Below, in pieces: positions 46,073-61,000 of a DNA stretch of 64,000 nt. Made by a program: the position numbers and the translations under genes. The stretch comes from Dicaeum eximium (taxonomy: Eukaryota > Chordata > Aves > Passeriformes > Dicaeidae). The DNA is taken from positions 62,001 through 126,000 of the forward strand of contig VWZP01005331.1 of NCBI GenBank assembly GCA_013396995.1, in the 5' to 3' direction. The stretch's first letter is position 1; each line of letters starts with the position of its first letter. Under the pieces are notes generated by a model. That model did no database searches. It saw only the letters and a program-made list of their open reading frames with translations, and had not been told where the DNA came from.

Positions 46073-49000
46073 CTGCATTCAAAGAAAAGGAGAAAGAAAA
46101 GTGTCAGCTACACCTGGCTGAACATTTCCAGGCTCTGCAGTGGCTGGGCCCTTGACCCTGCAATCCAGAGAACAGATGCTGCAGGAAAAACCACTAAGTG
46201 AAAGCTACTAAAACAGCCACAAAGCCACTGAAACAGGCACTCCAGGGAATGGTCTCAGCCCTGAGGCTGCCAGAGTTCCAAGAGCGTTTGGACAATGCTC
46301 CCAGGGATGCACATAGCTGGGATTGTTGTAGTGTCTTGGGCAGGGCCAGGGACTGGATTGGATGATCCTTGTGGGTCCCTTCCAATTCAGAATATTGCAT
46401 GATTCTAGGAAGTTTCTCTCAGTTTTTCAGAGGGAATTTTCTGGCCACCTCCCAGCCAGTTTATTCCTCTAAGGTGAAGTACGATGAAATCTTAAGATAA
46501 GACATCAAGTTACTCTTTATATATTTCAGAGGAGGCAGGCTAAGGCCACCCTAAGATTCACAGTACGGCTAGGTGTTTGCTTTTTTATGGCTTTTTTATG
46601 TTTGCTCTTTGTGAAAATCTGTACAGCTGATCTGAAAATTATTAGGAACAGAAAATAACACCAATTCTTATCTTTCAGAGCCAGAGGCACAGAAACTCCA
46701 GGCAAGAAGAGCAGAGAGCAGTGATGCAAGACAGGAACGACACATGTTCCACAGTGTTTGAGAGGTTGCACAAATTGGTTCTGAGCTTAGCTCAGGCCGA
46801 GGCTCTTCCCCAACCCTTTCTGCCTGGAGAATTATTGACAGGCAGGTGCAGAGTAGTTTACTTGGAACCATCCAACAAGAGGTCCGTCTAAAAAGGGGCA
46901 CCCAAGTCACTGCTCCAGACAACCCCTTTCTCTCTAAGTCACTCCCTGTTGTCACACACACCACAGTCCCTTCCCAGATGTCTCTCAAGCCTGCTCAGAA
47001 CACAAGGTCAGCATAGCTCAGCAAAGGCATACAGGCATTAGTCTTCCTATTTCCCTTTTCCTGAATGTTTCTAAGATCAAAGGAAAGAAATGCCCACTTA
47101 AGAGATTCATTGAGAGCAATTTTAAAACAACTTTTCAGATCAGTCGCAAGTATTGTTGGCTATGTATCACCACCTGTAGGAGCAGAGCCTTGAAAATTAA
47201 ATATGTGAGAAAAAAACAAGTGAGATTCTGCTTGGAAAAGTGTAGCTAATCAATGGGGAAAAATGAATGCACATGGTGTTTTACATGTACACATATGTGC
47301 AAACATGGCCATAATACCTGAAGATGGATTTTAAGTGTATCTTACATTTGTGACTTCAGTCACAAGTATGTGGAATAAGCCATTTCCAACTGCTTCCCTT
47401 GTCACCAGCTTATGCGCAACCCAAAAAGAGACTGTCCAGCTTCAAGCCTTCTGTGTTCACATGCCTTCAGTCTCAAATAGCATTACTAAAATGTTTTCTG
47501 AAAGCTGTACCTGCCTAAGTGTCCCCTGCTTGTGCTAAGAAAAGATCATGAACTGGGAGAGGTGGGAAAACCTTGGCTGGTGGACTGGCCATGGAAGGGC
47601 AACAACCTAGAGCACACCTCGATGACACCACAGAAACTGTGTTCTTTGGGTGTTAGGTTTTAAGGGTGGTATTTTTTTGCCCTCTAATCCCTTTCCCCCT
47701 CCCTAGTAAAGTTAAAAGATGTGACAGGAAAAGGGACTCAGGATGAGCAGGAGGGAGGAGAGGGGGAGGATGCCGAGAGCACTGGAGGTGAGATTTCCCA
47801 GGGAGAGAAATTAAGAGATTTCATCAGCCTGTGCTGGAGTAATGTGCCTGTTCTGGGATGCTTTCTGGGTGTGCTGGGGCGGTTCAGGAAACCATCCAGC
47901 TGGAATTCACTGTCAGCTGTCAGTCTTGCCTTAAGAGGATCCATCAGCATTGCTCCAGGATTGATTCTCCAAGGACACGACTCCCAGATGTAGTCTCTCC
48001 CAGGCAACAGAGGAGACAGGGATGCACCTTTATGCAAAGCCTGCCAGGAATGTCTGACGGAGGGGCTCAAGGAAGAGGCACAAACTCCAAGATCATGCAA
48101 AGTCCTTTGGAATCATCCACAGTGTTATTCCCTGTGATGCCAGTGCATGGCACTGCCTGTACAAGTGGAATTTCTCCAGGGGCTGTGGACCCAGATTCAG
48201 TCTCACCTGGCAGCTGGGTGAGGTTAGTATACACCTGGAGGCTGCTGCATCCCACACGAGCACCAGCAGCTTCTGGAAGTCCTGGTTTAGGAACTTCCTG
48301 AGCCAGAGGGTGGATTTGCATCTCTGCATTTGCTACCTCTTGATCTGGGCTCTCAAAACCATTTTACTTCTGGCATCTACATCCCGGGGCAACCAGCACC
48401 AGTTTCACTACACACCATGTGTTGCCTTTTGGGTGTTTTAAAGCTTCTGGTTCCTGTTTGATGCCATCAATTACTTTGTTCTAAGTACTCTCGTATCTGC
48501 CTTCTGCTCTGCTCTCCTAATTTCCTATCTTCTCTTCCATATCCTCTGTTAATCACTTTTTTCCCCACATGGAAGTCTCACTATTCTTTCTATTTTCTCA
48601 GAAAAACCCATTGCTGACATTGTTCCAGACACCTTTCTGCTCTTCTTGCAAGCCTGATTTCCCTTCCTTTTTGACGATCAGGAGCTGTGAGATCACCACA
48701 GGCTTACACAGCTGCATAAAGGCACTTTCCGCTTGTCCCACATAGTTCTGAGCCCGCTAATGATAATAATAGCAACAATAATGGTAACAATAACATTGTG
48801 ATTTTTCCTTAAAAGTGGCTCTGCTCATGTGTGGCATTTTGTGCTACTTACAGGGGATTTCACCCACCACTCTCTCACTCAACAGCTCAGCAGAAGGAGA
48901 TCCTCCTGTAACACTCTGTATCCAGTTTTAATGCTGACATCCTGATGGATTTTATATGTTATACACTTTGCTATCTCCTCTACTTGTCCGGGATATTTAT

Positions 49001-52000
49001 GAGCTTGCTGGAAGGTTCAGACAGCTGGAGAACTCCACTTTTCTCCTTCTCTGAGTAATTCCCCTCCATTAAGTCTGATCTGCACTCTTGTCTCCTTTTT
49101 CAGTGAGTTATTTACCTGTGGGAGCACCTTCCCTTTTATCCTTTCAGAGCTTCCTTCCCCTAAAAGATCTGCCAGGTGTTATCTCTCCCTACAAAAACTG
49201 GGTTGCCTTCTCCCCTGGTTTTCACATTCGGCCATGTGCCTACAAGTCAGATCCTGTATTTGAATTTTCAACAATTTGCTTGGCTGGAAAGTCAGGCTCA
49301 TCGTTCCATGGCTTCAGCTATTTCCACCTGATATTGCCCTCAGCTCTTCCTCCTGGCTCTGGGCATGGATAAGAAATTGCAGTCTGCGTTCAGGTTTTAT
49401 CAGCTGTGCGCTTGAGCCCTGCAGGATGCCCAGTGGATAATCTGTAGCCCTGGCAATTTGTTACTCTCCACTGTATTTCAGAAGTGCTCAAACTGATGAT
49501 TTGATTCATGAGGGATCCTGCCCCCCCTGCACTGAATGGAGCTGTGCCAGATGATAACCTCCCTGAGCACTCCCCTGGTGATCACTAATGCAATGAAGTC
49601 AGTTTACTCTTCTGCTCTGCACTTACAGCCCTTGAACATCCCTCAGACCTGTGTTACTCCCTAGATCTGAAGAACCCCAGGCAGCCTTCTCCTTTCCAAT
49701 AGAGCTGAAAACATTTGCATTAATAGTCTGTTTTACACAAGCTGTTCACAGCAATACTCCCTGGCCTGTCTCTCCATGGCTCTGTACTTCACTTGACATC
49801 CAGCTTTGTTCTGATTTCCTTCTTCAGCCACACCCTGGCTTTGGAAAAGCAGATTCTAGAATGCCCTCTCTGCCCTGCTGCTTGACCAGCCCTTTTCTGG
49901 GGCTGTAAGTTATTCCTGTGCCCCAAAGCATCTTTTGACTGCTTATTTTAGCAATATTCTCATAAGACTCTCCTGTCTATGTAGGCTCCTCTTTGTAGCC
50001 TGTGCTGATGCAATGTTACAACCCTAATGCCACCCTCCTTCTACTTGGGGGCAATTGGGGATTTTTGTGTCACTCATCACTGGTCTTCACACTCTTCTTA
50101 GTGCAGTGTCCCTCCCATGCCACCAGAAGAGACATATGCTTCCCTCTCTGTAATTTCACCTAGGAATTACAGGGTCTCATTTTTTGCTTTTCTTTTAAAC
50201 TGGGTTTCTGAAAAGTTTATGTCAAAACTTTAATTTAAAGCTGGGCTTTATAATGCATCCACTTATATTTTTAGCCTTATGCCATTTATCTGGAGGCAGA
50301 GATGCATTTTTCCTTGGTCTCCTTGTCTTTGTTTTGTGTCCTGCTTGCATGGGACTGTCTATTGAAATTGGTTTTTGCTCTTTTTTACTTCTCTATTGAT
50401 TTATACCTTTCCCATGATAAAGAACCAATGTGGTTATAATTCAGAGGTTGTGTTATGTCAACCAATGTTTTCAACTTGGTGGCTTTTCTGCATAAGCCCT
50501 GCACAGGCTCTGTGCTCTGTCCTCTGCTCTTAATGAAGTTAAATCCTGAATCTGTGTAGTCTCCCAATCTTGCAAGAGAATTCTGACTCTATGGCTGGCC
50601 CTGAAAGCATCCATAGAAGCTACTGCAGTAAACAGACATAGATTCACAGCACTTTTAGATACGTTGGTCCTTCTACTTGCTGGAATGGGGAGGGAAGAGG
50701 GAATGAAAGCTTAGTGTGCTTGGCAAAACAGCTGGCACTGGCTCTGAGTGGGGGTCAGAGGGTCATCAGGAGGTGGGCACAGACTGGAGCCCCTGGGAGC
50801 ATTTCCAGAGACAGAAGCATTCCAGCATGGACCTTGTAATGCCTAGCACGCTGTGTTAGGTGTACAGACTCCTGCTCTTGGAGCCCTCCCAGGTTCCTTT
50901 GGGAGCTCAAAGCAAGACCTGAGCAGTCTGCCCTGAGCCAGGACAGCTCTCTCCATGTGGGGTACCCTGGGAGGGCATCAGCACTCAGAGCTCCCTGCAA
51001 CCAGAGACATCTCTGTCCTGATGCCTCCTTATCCCTCCGAACACCAGCATCCCTCCAGGCCTTTGAAGAACCTCCCAATCACCTATCTGCAGTGTCAGGC
51101 ACTTCTGCACCTGGGAAAAATATCTGCTCCTGGGAGTCTGGGAGGCCAGAATGCTGCAGGGAGCCAGGACCATGCCCATCCAGCCTCCCCTGCCCCGCTG
51201 CCTCTGCAGCACTGGGAGCCTGGGCGTGGGGTGGGGCTGGATAGACAAGCGCTGGGAGGAAGTTATTATCTCTGCGGCACAATGGGCACAGTGAGTCACA
51301 AGTTTAAGGCCAGTGTTTTAACAGAAATTAGACAGCCAGATCTGTGTTTGGTACCTAAACCAAAAGGATTTGCCCGAGGGCCCGCAATGAGTCAGTGGCA
51401 GGGTGAGGAAGGGAGCCAGGCTCTGCTCCCAGCCAGCACCTGCCCCTGCTGACTCGCAGGTTGTTGCCTTCAGAGGACCTGAGAGAGCTAGATCTGGGAG
51501 CTAAACTCAGGTTCTTTCAAAGACACTCGTCTCAAAGGCATTTTCCCTCTCTTTGTGAGAGACGTACAGCAGTTAGGCAGAAGGCCAAACTTTAATTACA
51601 TCTGATTTCCAAAAGACACTAAAAAGCAACTCCCACGCAACAGAGGCAGGTGAGAAATGAAGGATGTGCAAATCCAGCATCTCAATTAGTCTGTTCTACT
51701 ACCCCGGGCCACATACACTTCCTTTCTCACTGATTCCAGTTAGCTGGGCTTGGCTAAAACAACTGGAGCCCAAACAGCCTTAATGATAACGACTCTGCCA
51801 GTAAGACACCCAGACTGGTGAAAGGACAGTGAAAAACATAGTCCCACTCCTTCCTTTGGGAAATATTCCAGCTGCTAGAGAAGTTTAATTAAAATCAGCC
51901 ACCTTATTTCTCAGTTGCAGTATTTCTGGGTTCGGTGCACTCTTTAACACACTTGCTCATCATTCAGGCCATCACCCTCACAGGTGAGCTCTGGAACACT

Positions 52001-55000
52001 CCTGCAGTCAGTGCTCCTGTAGGAAAACCCATCAGGAAGGTACCAGGTGTCCTGGCAGCTGGAGTTCCTTCAGCAAACCCCCTCCTCATTCACCTGCCTG
52101 CTGCCAGGACAGGTGAAGGCCAGACTTACCCTGACCACCCTGCTGAGAAGGGCAGTGAAGGTGGACACTCAGATTGTGTCTGGGGGTGCACGTCCCTAAG
52201 AAATCTGCAGGAACTGAGTGGTTTCTCTCCTGTCCTGACAACCCCTCCTCCTGCTTCCTCAGCTCCGAGCTGGACTGTGGCACCAAACACTTCCACAGTG
52301 GCCGGGAACCGCTGGGGAGGGGAGCGCTTGGGATCAGGGGCTGGGCTTCGGGAGAGCAGCGGTAGCCAGTGGGATGGCTGGGAGAAAGGTGAGTGTCACA
52401 GGCTCTGGGTTCAGCTGAGTCCTTGGGCAGGAGAGCAAGATCAGGCTCCAGGGTACACCTTCTTTTCCTTCGGTGATGCCTGCTCTGTAAGCTGTGTCTG
52501 AGGGGCAGCAGGACAGGGGGTGTGCCAGCTGCTCCCAATTGTCTGTTGGCATCTACACTGAAGTCCAACCTGTTTGGAGAAGTGGAGGGGGCGTGAGGGG
52601 GCTCCTGGCCTTCCTGGGGACAGGCTGGCTGGCCTGCTGCAGCTGCCTCCTTCAGCACGGCACTGCTTTCCAGAGGCTGCTGAGAGTGATGGCTTTTCTC
52701 AGTCCTCTTTTGTGTCCGAGCACTGTGGAAGGCAACCTTGGCCCTGGAACACCGGGATTTGCGTGGCCCGGGCCCCTGCCCAGCCCACCCGGGGGGACAC
52801 TCTGCATCCTGCCTGTAGTGGTGGTGCTGGTGGTGGTGGTAGTGGACGTGGCTGAGCACCTGGGGCTTGGCCGTAGCAGCCCGCCTGGGCACCACCAGGT
52901 CCAAGGACCGCGGCCGCCTCTCCTTTGGCAGCCGCAGCTGCTCCTGGCCGTGGTCTGTGGTGGGGCCCTCGGAGCTGCAGTACACGAAGGGATCATAGTC
53001 GCTGCTGAGGGAGCTGCGGAAGGTGGAGCAGCTGCCGTGGATGCCCTGCAGGCTGACGTCCGTGCAGTTCAACATGGAGTCACTGGAGGAGCCGCGGCAG
53101 GGCCCCGAGCTAGAGTCGCTGCCCGGCCCGTCGGCCAGGTACCCGCTGTGCTCCGTGAGATAGCTCTCCCCAGAGCCACTGCTGTTGTGCTGGTGCCCGT
53201 AGCCAAGCCCTCGGCGCAGGGCAGGCACACGGTGCTGCTTCTGTGCCACGGCTGCCTTGGGCGCCACACAGGGGGGCTGAGGCTGAAGGGAACATATCCT
53301 GTGGGGTGCCAGCGCCTGCCCGCATGCAGAGGGGTTGGGGTGCTGCTGCCCCAGCAAGCCCGGGGCCAGTGGGGCCACGTGGCCACAGGCCAGCAGGGAG
53401 GTGGCTGGTCTGTAGGGCATGTAGTGGATGGTGCCAAAATCCACCTGGAAGAGCTCTGGAGAGTGGAAGAAGGGGTTGCCGTGGGCTGCCTCTGGGGGAA
53501 AGCTCCTGAGGTTCCTCTGAGGATATGCTTGTGGGAGGTGGTAAAGGGCATGTCCTGGATGCTGGCGGAAAAGGTGGAGTCGCCGCCCAGGCTCCATGTC
53601 CTGAGGGACCAGCCTGGAGCTGGCAGCCATGGCCTGGTTCCCCGAGTCTCTGGCTGTGGAGAAAGAAGGGAGTATCCAGCACACGTCCCATGGCACAGAA
53701 AGGCGTATCCAGCACATGTCCAAACAGCCCAGCTGCAGCAACCCTGGCACTGATGCTCCACTGCCCTCCCACCATGGCCCCATGTCCCACCCGTACTCTG
53801 CAGTTCCTCGCTGCCACCACCAAACCACACTGATGGTCCTGCACACTCAGCACTGTCCCTGCTGCCACAACCCCCAGATCCCACCTTCCCTTCCCCACAG
53901 ATCCCAGGACTGGAATCCCTCCTCTTGGTGCAGGTCCCAGCCCAAGCCCAGCACCTCCTTGTACTCTGGTGGGCTCACAGGCAAGGGACTCCTCTCCATG
54001 CACACAGTCCCCTGTCCACGCTATGCACAGGGACACAAGGACCTGTTGATCCATCTCCCAAGAGTAACTGGAGCTCCTGGGCACAGTCCTGCACCCAATC
54101 CTACCCCCAGTCAAGAAATGCTGTGTCTGAGCCCTACCAAGAATATTGAACATGCAAAGTGGACACGTGTGGTGTTGCTGCAGCCAAGGGTCAACACATT
54201 CGCGATGGAACTCATGGGAGCACGAGATGATCCGCAGTTCCTGGAAAGAAGTGGAGGGGAGGAGGATGAGCAAGGAGAACCACGTTCCAAGACCTGGATG
54301 GGTCTTGATGGAAGTGAGCCTTGAAGGACTAAGAGATGTCTAACAGTGAGGGATCTGTAGCCCAGCTGTGCATGGAGGAGGCTGTGGAGCACCTCCGATC
54401 CTGCTCTGTGAACATCCAGAGAGGTGCAAGCCCTTGGGAATAGAGAGATTTCAGGCTGGATGCTCTGAAACAGCAAACCCAATTTTACCCTTTTTCAACA
54501 TGAGCATTTTATGGGCATTTTACCCCACAGCCACAGCTGGAGACCTGCCTGGAAACATGACTTTAGCAGAGGCTTTATAGCCCAGGGACAGGCACACCTC
54601 CATGGGTGCAGTCCCTTTCCAGCACTCAGGAGTTCAGAAGGAAGCATCTCACAGGCCTCTGGCTCCTGCCATGCTCAGCTCCCACTGCTGACCCCCCCAC
54701 CTGAGAAGCCAGAGCCATGAGTGCAGCAGTCCTGCCCAAACCTTACCTGCCCCTCGCTGAACTCCTCGAGGCAGATGGCACAGACAGGGGCGGAGCTGCA
54801 GCTGCTGGCTGAATCCCAGCGCAGGGCCGGCCGTGCCCGGGGCTGGTAGCGGCGCGTAGCCAGTTGCCCGATGGCCTGCAGGGTCTGCTGCTGCACTGAG
54901 TCCTGCAGAGACAGATGGGGCTTGAGGAGAGGCTCAGCCTTACTCTGCCCTCCCATATGCAAAATGGGATTATCAGAAATTTGGGGATGATACTCATCTG

Positions 55001-58000
55001 CAGAGGTGACTTTCTGTCTAAGCTGACCCAGCCAGAGTAGGCTTTGTCACCAGGAGGAGACATCTGGCCCTAGACATTCAAATCACTCAGCAGTGCTGAA
55101 TTTTTGATCCCCAAAGGATTGTCTCTCTATAGAACAAATGGGATAGTCTCAAATATGGAAATACATCTGATTCTGAGAAGATGATAATTTCATCTGTTCA
55201 TTTCTATTAAGAATACTAAATCATACTATCACAGAATCAAGGAATGGTTTGGATTAGAGATAAGGTTCCTTAAAGCTCATCTTATTCCACTCTACCTAGG
55301 GACATCCCTACTCTAGGGACATCTACCACTATCCTAGGTTGCTCCAAGGCCTGTCCAGCCTGGCCTTAGACACTCTCAGTGACCCAGGGGCAACCACAGC
55401 TTCTCTGGGCACCCTGTGCCAGGGCCTCAGTACCCTCACATGGAAGAATTTCTTCCTACATCTAATCTAAATCTCTCCTCTTAGTTTAAAACTGTTCTCC
55501 CTGTCCTATCGCTATTTGCCCATTTCCCCTCCCAAAAGGTGTCTGTTTCTTCTTTTCCTATATTCCTGTTTGCTTAGACACGTCTGCTCTATGAGATCCC
55601 TACCTGAGTCCTGTTCAGCTGGCACTTTGTGCGGACAACAAAAATCAAAATGATGATGACCACAGTGCTGACCACTGTGAGAAGAATCCACACGTCGTAG
55701 TCTGGCTGTTGGAGAAAAAAGGACAGAAATTACTCTTGGTGGGAGTTAGAGGCTAGGAGAATCTCCATGTCTTCTGGACCATCAGCCTTGGGAAATATTA
55801 TCCTTGGCCAAGCTCCTCATCTTTGCTCTGTACAGGTAGAAGAAAAAGCGTCTTTTCTGCACATCCATACAAGAATAGAATATCTCTGTCTTGCAGCATC
55901 TCAGCTCCCTTGAGACCATGGTCTAAGGCAGCACAAGATAAGAAAATCAAGGCTTGGTCTTAGTTGAAGAGACAGAGAATCCCCTTGCCTCAATCATGAT
56001 GTTAAAGCCAAAGAAACTAAGTAAGCTGAAAGTGCTTTTGAGCCTTTACTTGCAGTAGGTCTGAATGCTAAAGACAACTCCTGTAACAGGCTGTGACCTC
56101 TATCCTTGAGGAGGAAAGCTCAGCCTCTCTGGGAAAGCCGAGCAGGTTGGGAGGGAAGATACAGGAAGCAGTGAGAATCATGTGTGTCTCACCCAAGCTG
56201 GTGGCTCCTTGACCTCTATCTTCACATGGGCCTCTCTGTTCTTGTTCACGACACCCATGAGGAGCTCAGCGTCACGGCCCCTGATCAGGACCACGGGCTG
56301 GCTCAGGCCTCTGGGCTTCCTCAGCTGCAAAGAAACAAACACAGTGAGAGCTGATCCAGAACAGCCTGAAACAAGGATGATCCCGACCACCCAGCCATGT
56401 CTGTTCCTCACGATGCTTCTTGCAACACTTTGGAGACTGACTGCTTCCCCAAGTTTACACTATCCCTCTATGATGAATCAGATAGAAGCTTCTCCTTTAC
56501 CAATTTTCCAGCATGGATTTCTTTGTTTTCCCTGCTGGTGACTCCTCATGCACAACCAGCCATTGCTTGGTGTCTCTTGAGCTACTTTCAAGCCCCTGTG
56601 CAAAAGCTCTTGGTCCCTCCTCTTCCCCGTGGAAGTGCCAACAGCACTGCTGAGTGCTGACTTCACCACAGAAATGCTTCCTCCGCTCTGGACCCATCCA
56701 GTTCCCCTCCCACCTAAGGACATTCTGCTTGCTCCTAGTCACACCAGCAGTTTTCCACTGTGGTCCAGGCAGCATGGCACAGGCTGGCTCAGCAAGTGTC
56801 CAAGCCTGCTCTCCTCCAGACTGACCTGGATCAGGGTGACCATCAGACCCAATAACCCCTTTCCATACCCTGGGGGGGATACCTGGGGGAATCCAAAGGT
56901 CAGTGGACAGGGATGGAGATGTGAATGGAGGTGCAGATGGCCAAGAACACCATGGAGGCAAGGCTGAAGGCTCTGAGTTGTTGATAGAATTTGATGCTCT
57001 TGGCTTTGGTGTACCAAATGGGAAAGCTGGAAAAGTGGGAGCCAAGGCTTGGGGTAGGGATCAGAGACTGGGATCTGAGCAACCATGGCATCACCTCATG
57101 GGCCTGCATTTGCTGCTGTGTTTCTCTGGCATCAGAAATTAAGTTGTAAGTGCATGAAAGAGCCATGGGATGGATCCAGCAAGGAGTCAGCCCGGAGTTT
57201 AGATAAGGTCAGGCACCACCTCCCCTGTCTGTTCCCTACCTAAAACTAGATGTTTTTCATATCCGTGGGTTATTTGGATGGGCAATTGCTTCCCTTCCAG
57301 AGATGACAACAGTACTGGGGAAAGTGGTGTCTGGAGGTGTCTAAACCAAGGTTAAACCTGCACCAACAGCAAAGCAGGTTGGCTTGAAAACTTGAGACAT
57401 CACCCTTCCTGAGGTACATTGGGCTGTCTGGACTATGTGGGATGGGGAAATTTATGACTTCCCAAGAGGAAGCATCCAGCTCCTTGCAGAAAAGTTTGAT
57501 TGACCAGACGATGTCTTTTAAGAGCATGGATGTGCCATGGAAAGTGTCTGAGTGAGGTAAGAGCCAACACCAGCAGCATCCTCCTGGGACCTCCCACTGG
57601 TGGCTGGAGGGTCCTGCCCTGAGCACATTTTGGGATGGGACAGGAGCACTGTGTTTTAGCTGAGGGTATCACTGGTGTCTGTACCTGATCAGCAGCACTT
57701 TCATCATCGGTGATGTCGAAAAGGATCGCACGGGCGCCACGCTCCCCTGCCAGCTTGGCCTGTCCAAACAACAGAAGCTTCAGTGGACATTTTGTACCGT
57801 AACCTGTGTCCACACAGGTTGGATCTGTGTCTGCCTCCTGGGCTCTTCCCAGGAGAAAGAACCACCTGCTTGGACTGAGGAAACCATTCCCACCTCAGTT
57901 CCTGACTTCTGCTGGGCTGCAGTGCCTGCTCTTGCCAGAGCCCTGTGGCTCACAAGTGGCTTCCCCAACTTGTGGAGATGAACTAGTTGGTGGCATTGCA

Positions 58001-61000
58001 GTCACAGCAACACACAAACCTAACCATTCCCCAGCTGTCCGCATGCCAGGTGCTGCCTTGTTTCAGAGCTGGATTTGCTGGGGAGGGATGTGCAGCCCCG
58101 TTAGCTCTGCTGACCTCCACGGACAGCAGAAAGTCCCACAGGTCACCTGTCACCTGGCAGCACCAGGACTGTCAGAGGGCCTGACTCCCACTCACGCTGC
58201 TCTCCCTGGTTCCCCCTGCTCATCAGGGAGAAGCTCAGGTGGAGCCAGTGCTGCATGTCTGCTCTAGGATTAGCATACATGCCACCCTGATGAGGTAACC
58301 AGCCAGAAGCTCGTGGGTGACCCACCTCCTCCCAGGCAGCCCCTGGAGCCCTCCAGGCAGGCAGAGGCAGCCCTGGGAGATGGAACGTGAGCAGAAGGCT
58401 GGGCTGAGCCACGGTTGCTCAGGCAGAGCCCCTTCATCCACGAGTCCCAAGCATACAGGAGCAGCATTGCCAAACCCCGCCTGGGGGCCACAGGCCACTG
58501 CCCTGCTTCCCAGCTGTGCTGTCAGGCATAGGGAGCCGGCCAGGCCAAGGCATGCGGCATTCCTGGCACAGCCAAGGGGCACCAGCTCCATCCCTGTTCC
58601 TGGGTCACCTCGGTGAGGAGCGGTGGGGGCCTGGGTCTGGGTACAGGGGTGGGAATGGAGCTACAGATGGTTGGGAACAGGCAGAGGTGGAGGCTCTGAG
58701 CTGCTGATGGGATTTAACACTCATAGGGAAGCTGGAAAAGTGGGATTAAGGCTCAGGACAGGGATCAGAGACTGGGGTCCTGCCTGTGATTGAAGGAACC
58801 TCAGTGTTTGCCAGCACTTCCAGGGGAAGAGGACTTTCAGGGAGTGAATTCCATCTGATAGTCAGGCTTTGATGAACAACAAACAGCTCTACAAAGATTT
58901 TATCCTGCTAAAGACACTGGTTATGGGGCAATGAACAAATGAGACTGGACAAGTGACTTTTCCCAACATCTTTCTGACTTCTGTTGCAAAGGATACAACT
59001 TCTGGTGACCAGGGACAGGGCTGAGTTGTGCCAGGGAAGTTTAGGGTGGATATCAGGAAAAGGTTCTTCTCCCAGAGGGTGCTGGGCATTGCTCAGGCTC
59101 CCCAGGGAATGGGCATGGCTCAGAGGCTGCCAGAGTTCCAGAAGCATTTGGACACCTCTCCCAGAGATGCACCGGGTGGGATTGTTGGGGTGTCTGTGCA
59201 GGGCCAGGGCCTAGACTGGATGATCCTTGGGAGTCCTTTCCAGCTCAAGATATTCTGAAATTCTGTTCAAGCCTTTCACAACCTGCTTGATACAGTAATT
59301 TTCTCAGTGTTAGCTGTCTTTGCTCTGTATCTCTTCAGCCAGTGAAGCTCCCGCTTTTAGGACTGAAACATTTCTGGTGCAAATATGTATTTACAGGATG
59401 ATTTTGGAGGTCTCAGCAGTCTGACAACCAGACTTGCAATCGCTGGTTCACTTAGAAATAAAAAAAAAGCCTCCCCCAAAAATTTACAAATTACGATCAG
59501 AAAGAAAAATAAATCACTTTGAATTGATTCCAGAGGTCCTTCCCATGCCTTCCTCTCCTCTAATGCTTTCACTGCTGGCTTTAGCTTTGGAAGCTGAAGC
59601 AGTGATAGAATTTAGGAAGCAGGGAAGTGCTTCAGGTGGCTGGTGGAGTTCTCCTCGTGCTGGGCTGGCCGGGGCTGTCAGTGTGCAGGGCTTGGCTGGG
59701 TGACAGCTGAAGCAGAGGTTGTGATAACACTCTGCACATAGCTATTTTTATCATCATTGATACAGCCCTGCAATTCCACATGCAAAGCTCTGCCCCAAGA
59801 CACACTTGCCAGGAAAACAAGGTCCCTGCTCAAGCCAGCATCAGCTACATCCTACAACTACACCCCTACTCCAGAGGTGGAGTGTGGTCCTGGGATTTTG
59901 AGGAAGAGACCTCAGCATCCCTGCCCATGGCAGTAGCTTAGAATGAGAAGATCTTTTAAGATCCCTTCCAGTCCCAACCGTTTTGTGATTCACTGATCTG
60001 TACATCGTTGGAAGGAGGGAGCTTGGTGGAGGCTTCAAGAGGATGGAGGAGCAGACAGGCATTCCAGGGGGTGGAGGATCCATGATATAAGGCGGGGCCC
60101 AGGGATGTGGCCAGCTTAAGAAGCATCTGCTCTATTTCATGGCTAAACTACTCGTGTTTGTGGGAGAACTGTGAGCCTCCCTTGGTGAGATTTTAGAGCA
60201 GGAACACCTGCAGGATGGCAAATGCTGTCATGTACAGCTGCATGTCAAAATCCAGTGTTGGATCTGGCTCTGGTAACAGAGTAGTCATGACTGATGGCCA
60301 GTGAACTCAGTCTACCAGGTGACCTGAGGGTTTGTTTGCTTTGGGGGGTTTAGGAGTCCTGGAGAAGGGATGAAGGTGGATGAGCAGAGTGCAGCGATGT
60401 CTTGTCCCCCCTGTGCCAACCTTCCTCAGCTAATCCCTGGGCTCAGTAACACACTGGTACTTCCAGTGCTGTGATGAGAGTCTCAAAGATGAAGGACAAA
60501 ACTAGTGGAACAGTTAGAATCCCAGAATGGTTTGGGCTGCAAGGGACCTTAAAGCTCATCTCATTCCACCCGCTGTTATGGCCAGGGACACCTTCCACTA
60601 GACCAGATTGCTCCAAGCCCCATCCAACATGGCCTAAGTTTTGAAACCTTTTAACGTTCTGAAATGGAAGATGGGCCTTTGCAGCTTCTTCATCCTGCTG
60701 TTCATGATCCTCCACAGCAGCTGCACTGACCAAACATCCTGGGGCATCCTGACACCACTGTCACAGGACGGTCACATCTGGATGGACATGGGAGAGCTGG
60801 AGGCACCTGCCCAGCCCTTTTCCTTGTGTCTGTCACAAGCTGCCCGGGTGGGCCCAGGCCATTTTCCAGGTGTGGGGGAACTGACAGCAGGTTGGCAGCT
60901 CCATCACACTGGCTCATGCCAACATCTGGCACCAGCTCCAGAGCAGCAGCTTCCCAAATTTGGGCTGGGCAACCCAGGAAGAGATGCGTACTGCTGCTTG

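Larger units (their letters stand above)
46073..52129. other. RNF43 last intron
   Basis: It contains a CR1 fragment (46233-46409) and an imperfect AAT-rich tract (48759-48795). No other exon was recognised. Confidence 0.6.

Noticed and set aside
48520..48560. acidic peptide frame on the minus strand as RNF43 C-terminus
   Set aside because: It has no polypyrimidine tract before the putative acceptor and poor similarity to the known C-terminus.
52494..53753. 419-codon plus-strand ORF
   Set aside because: It is the exact antisense of the RNF43 tail exon, which has homology, phase and splice support; the plus frame has none.
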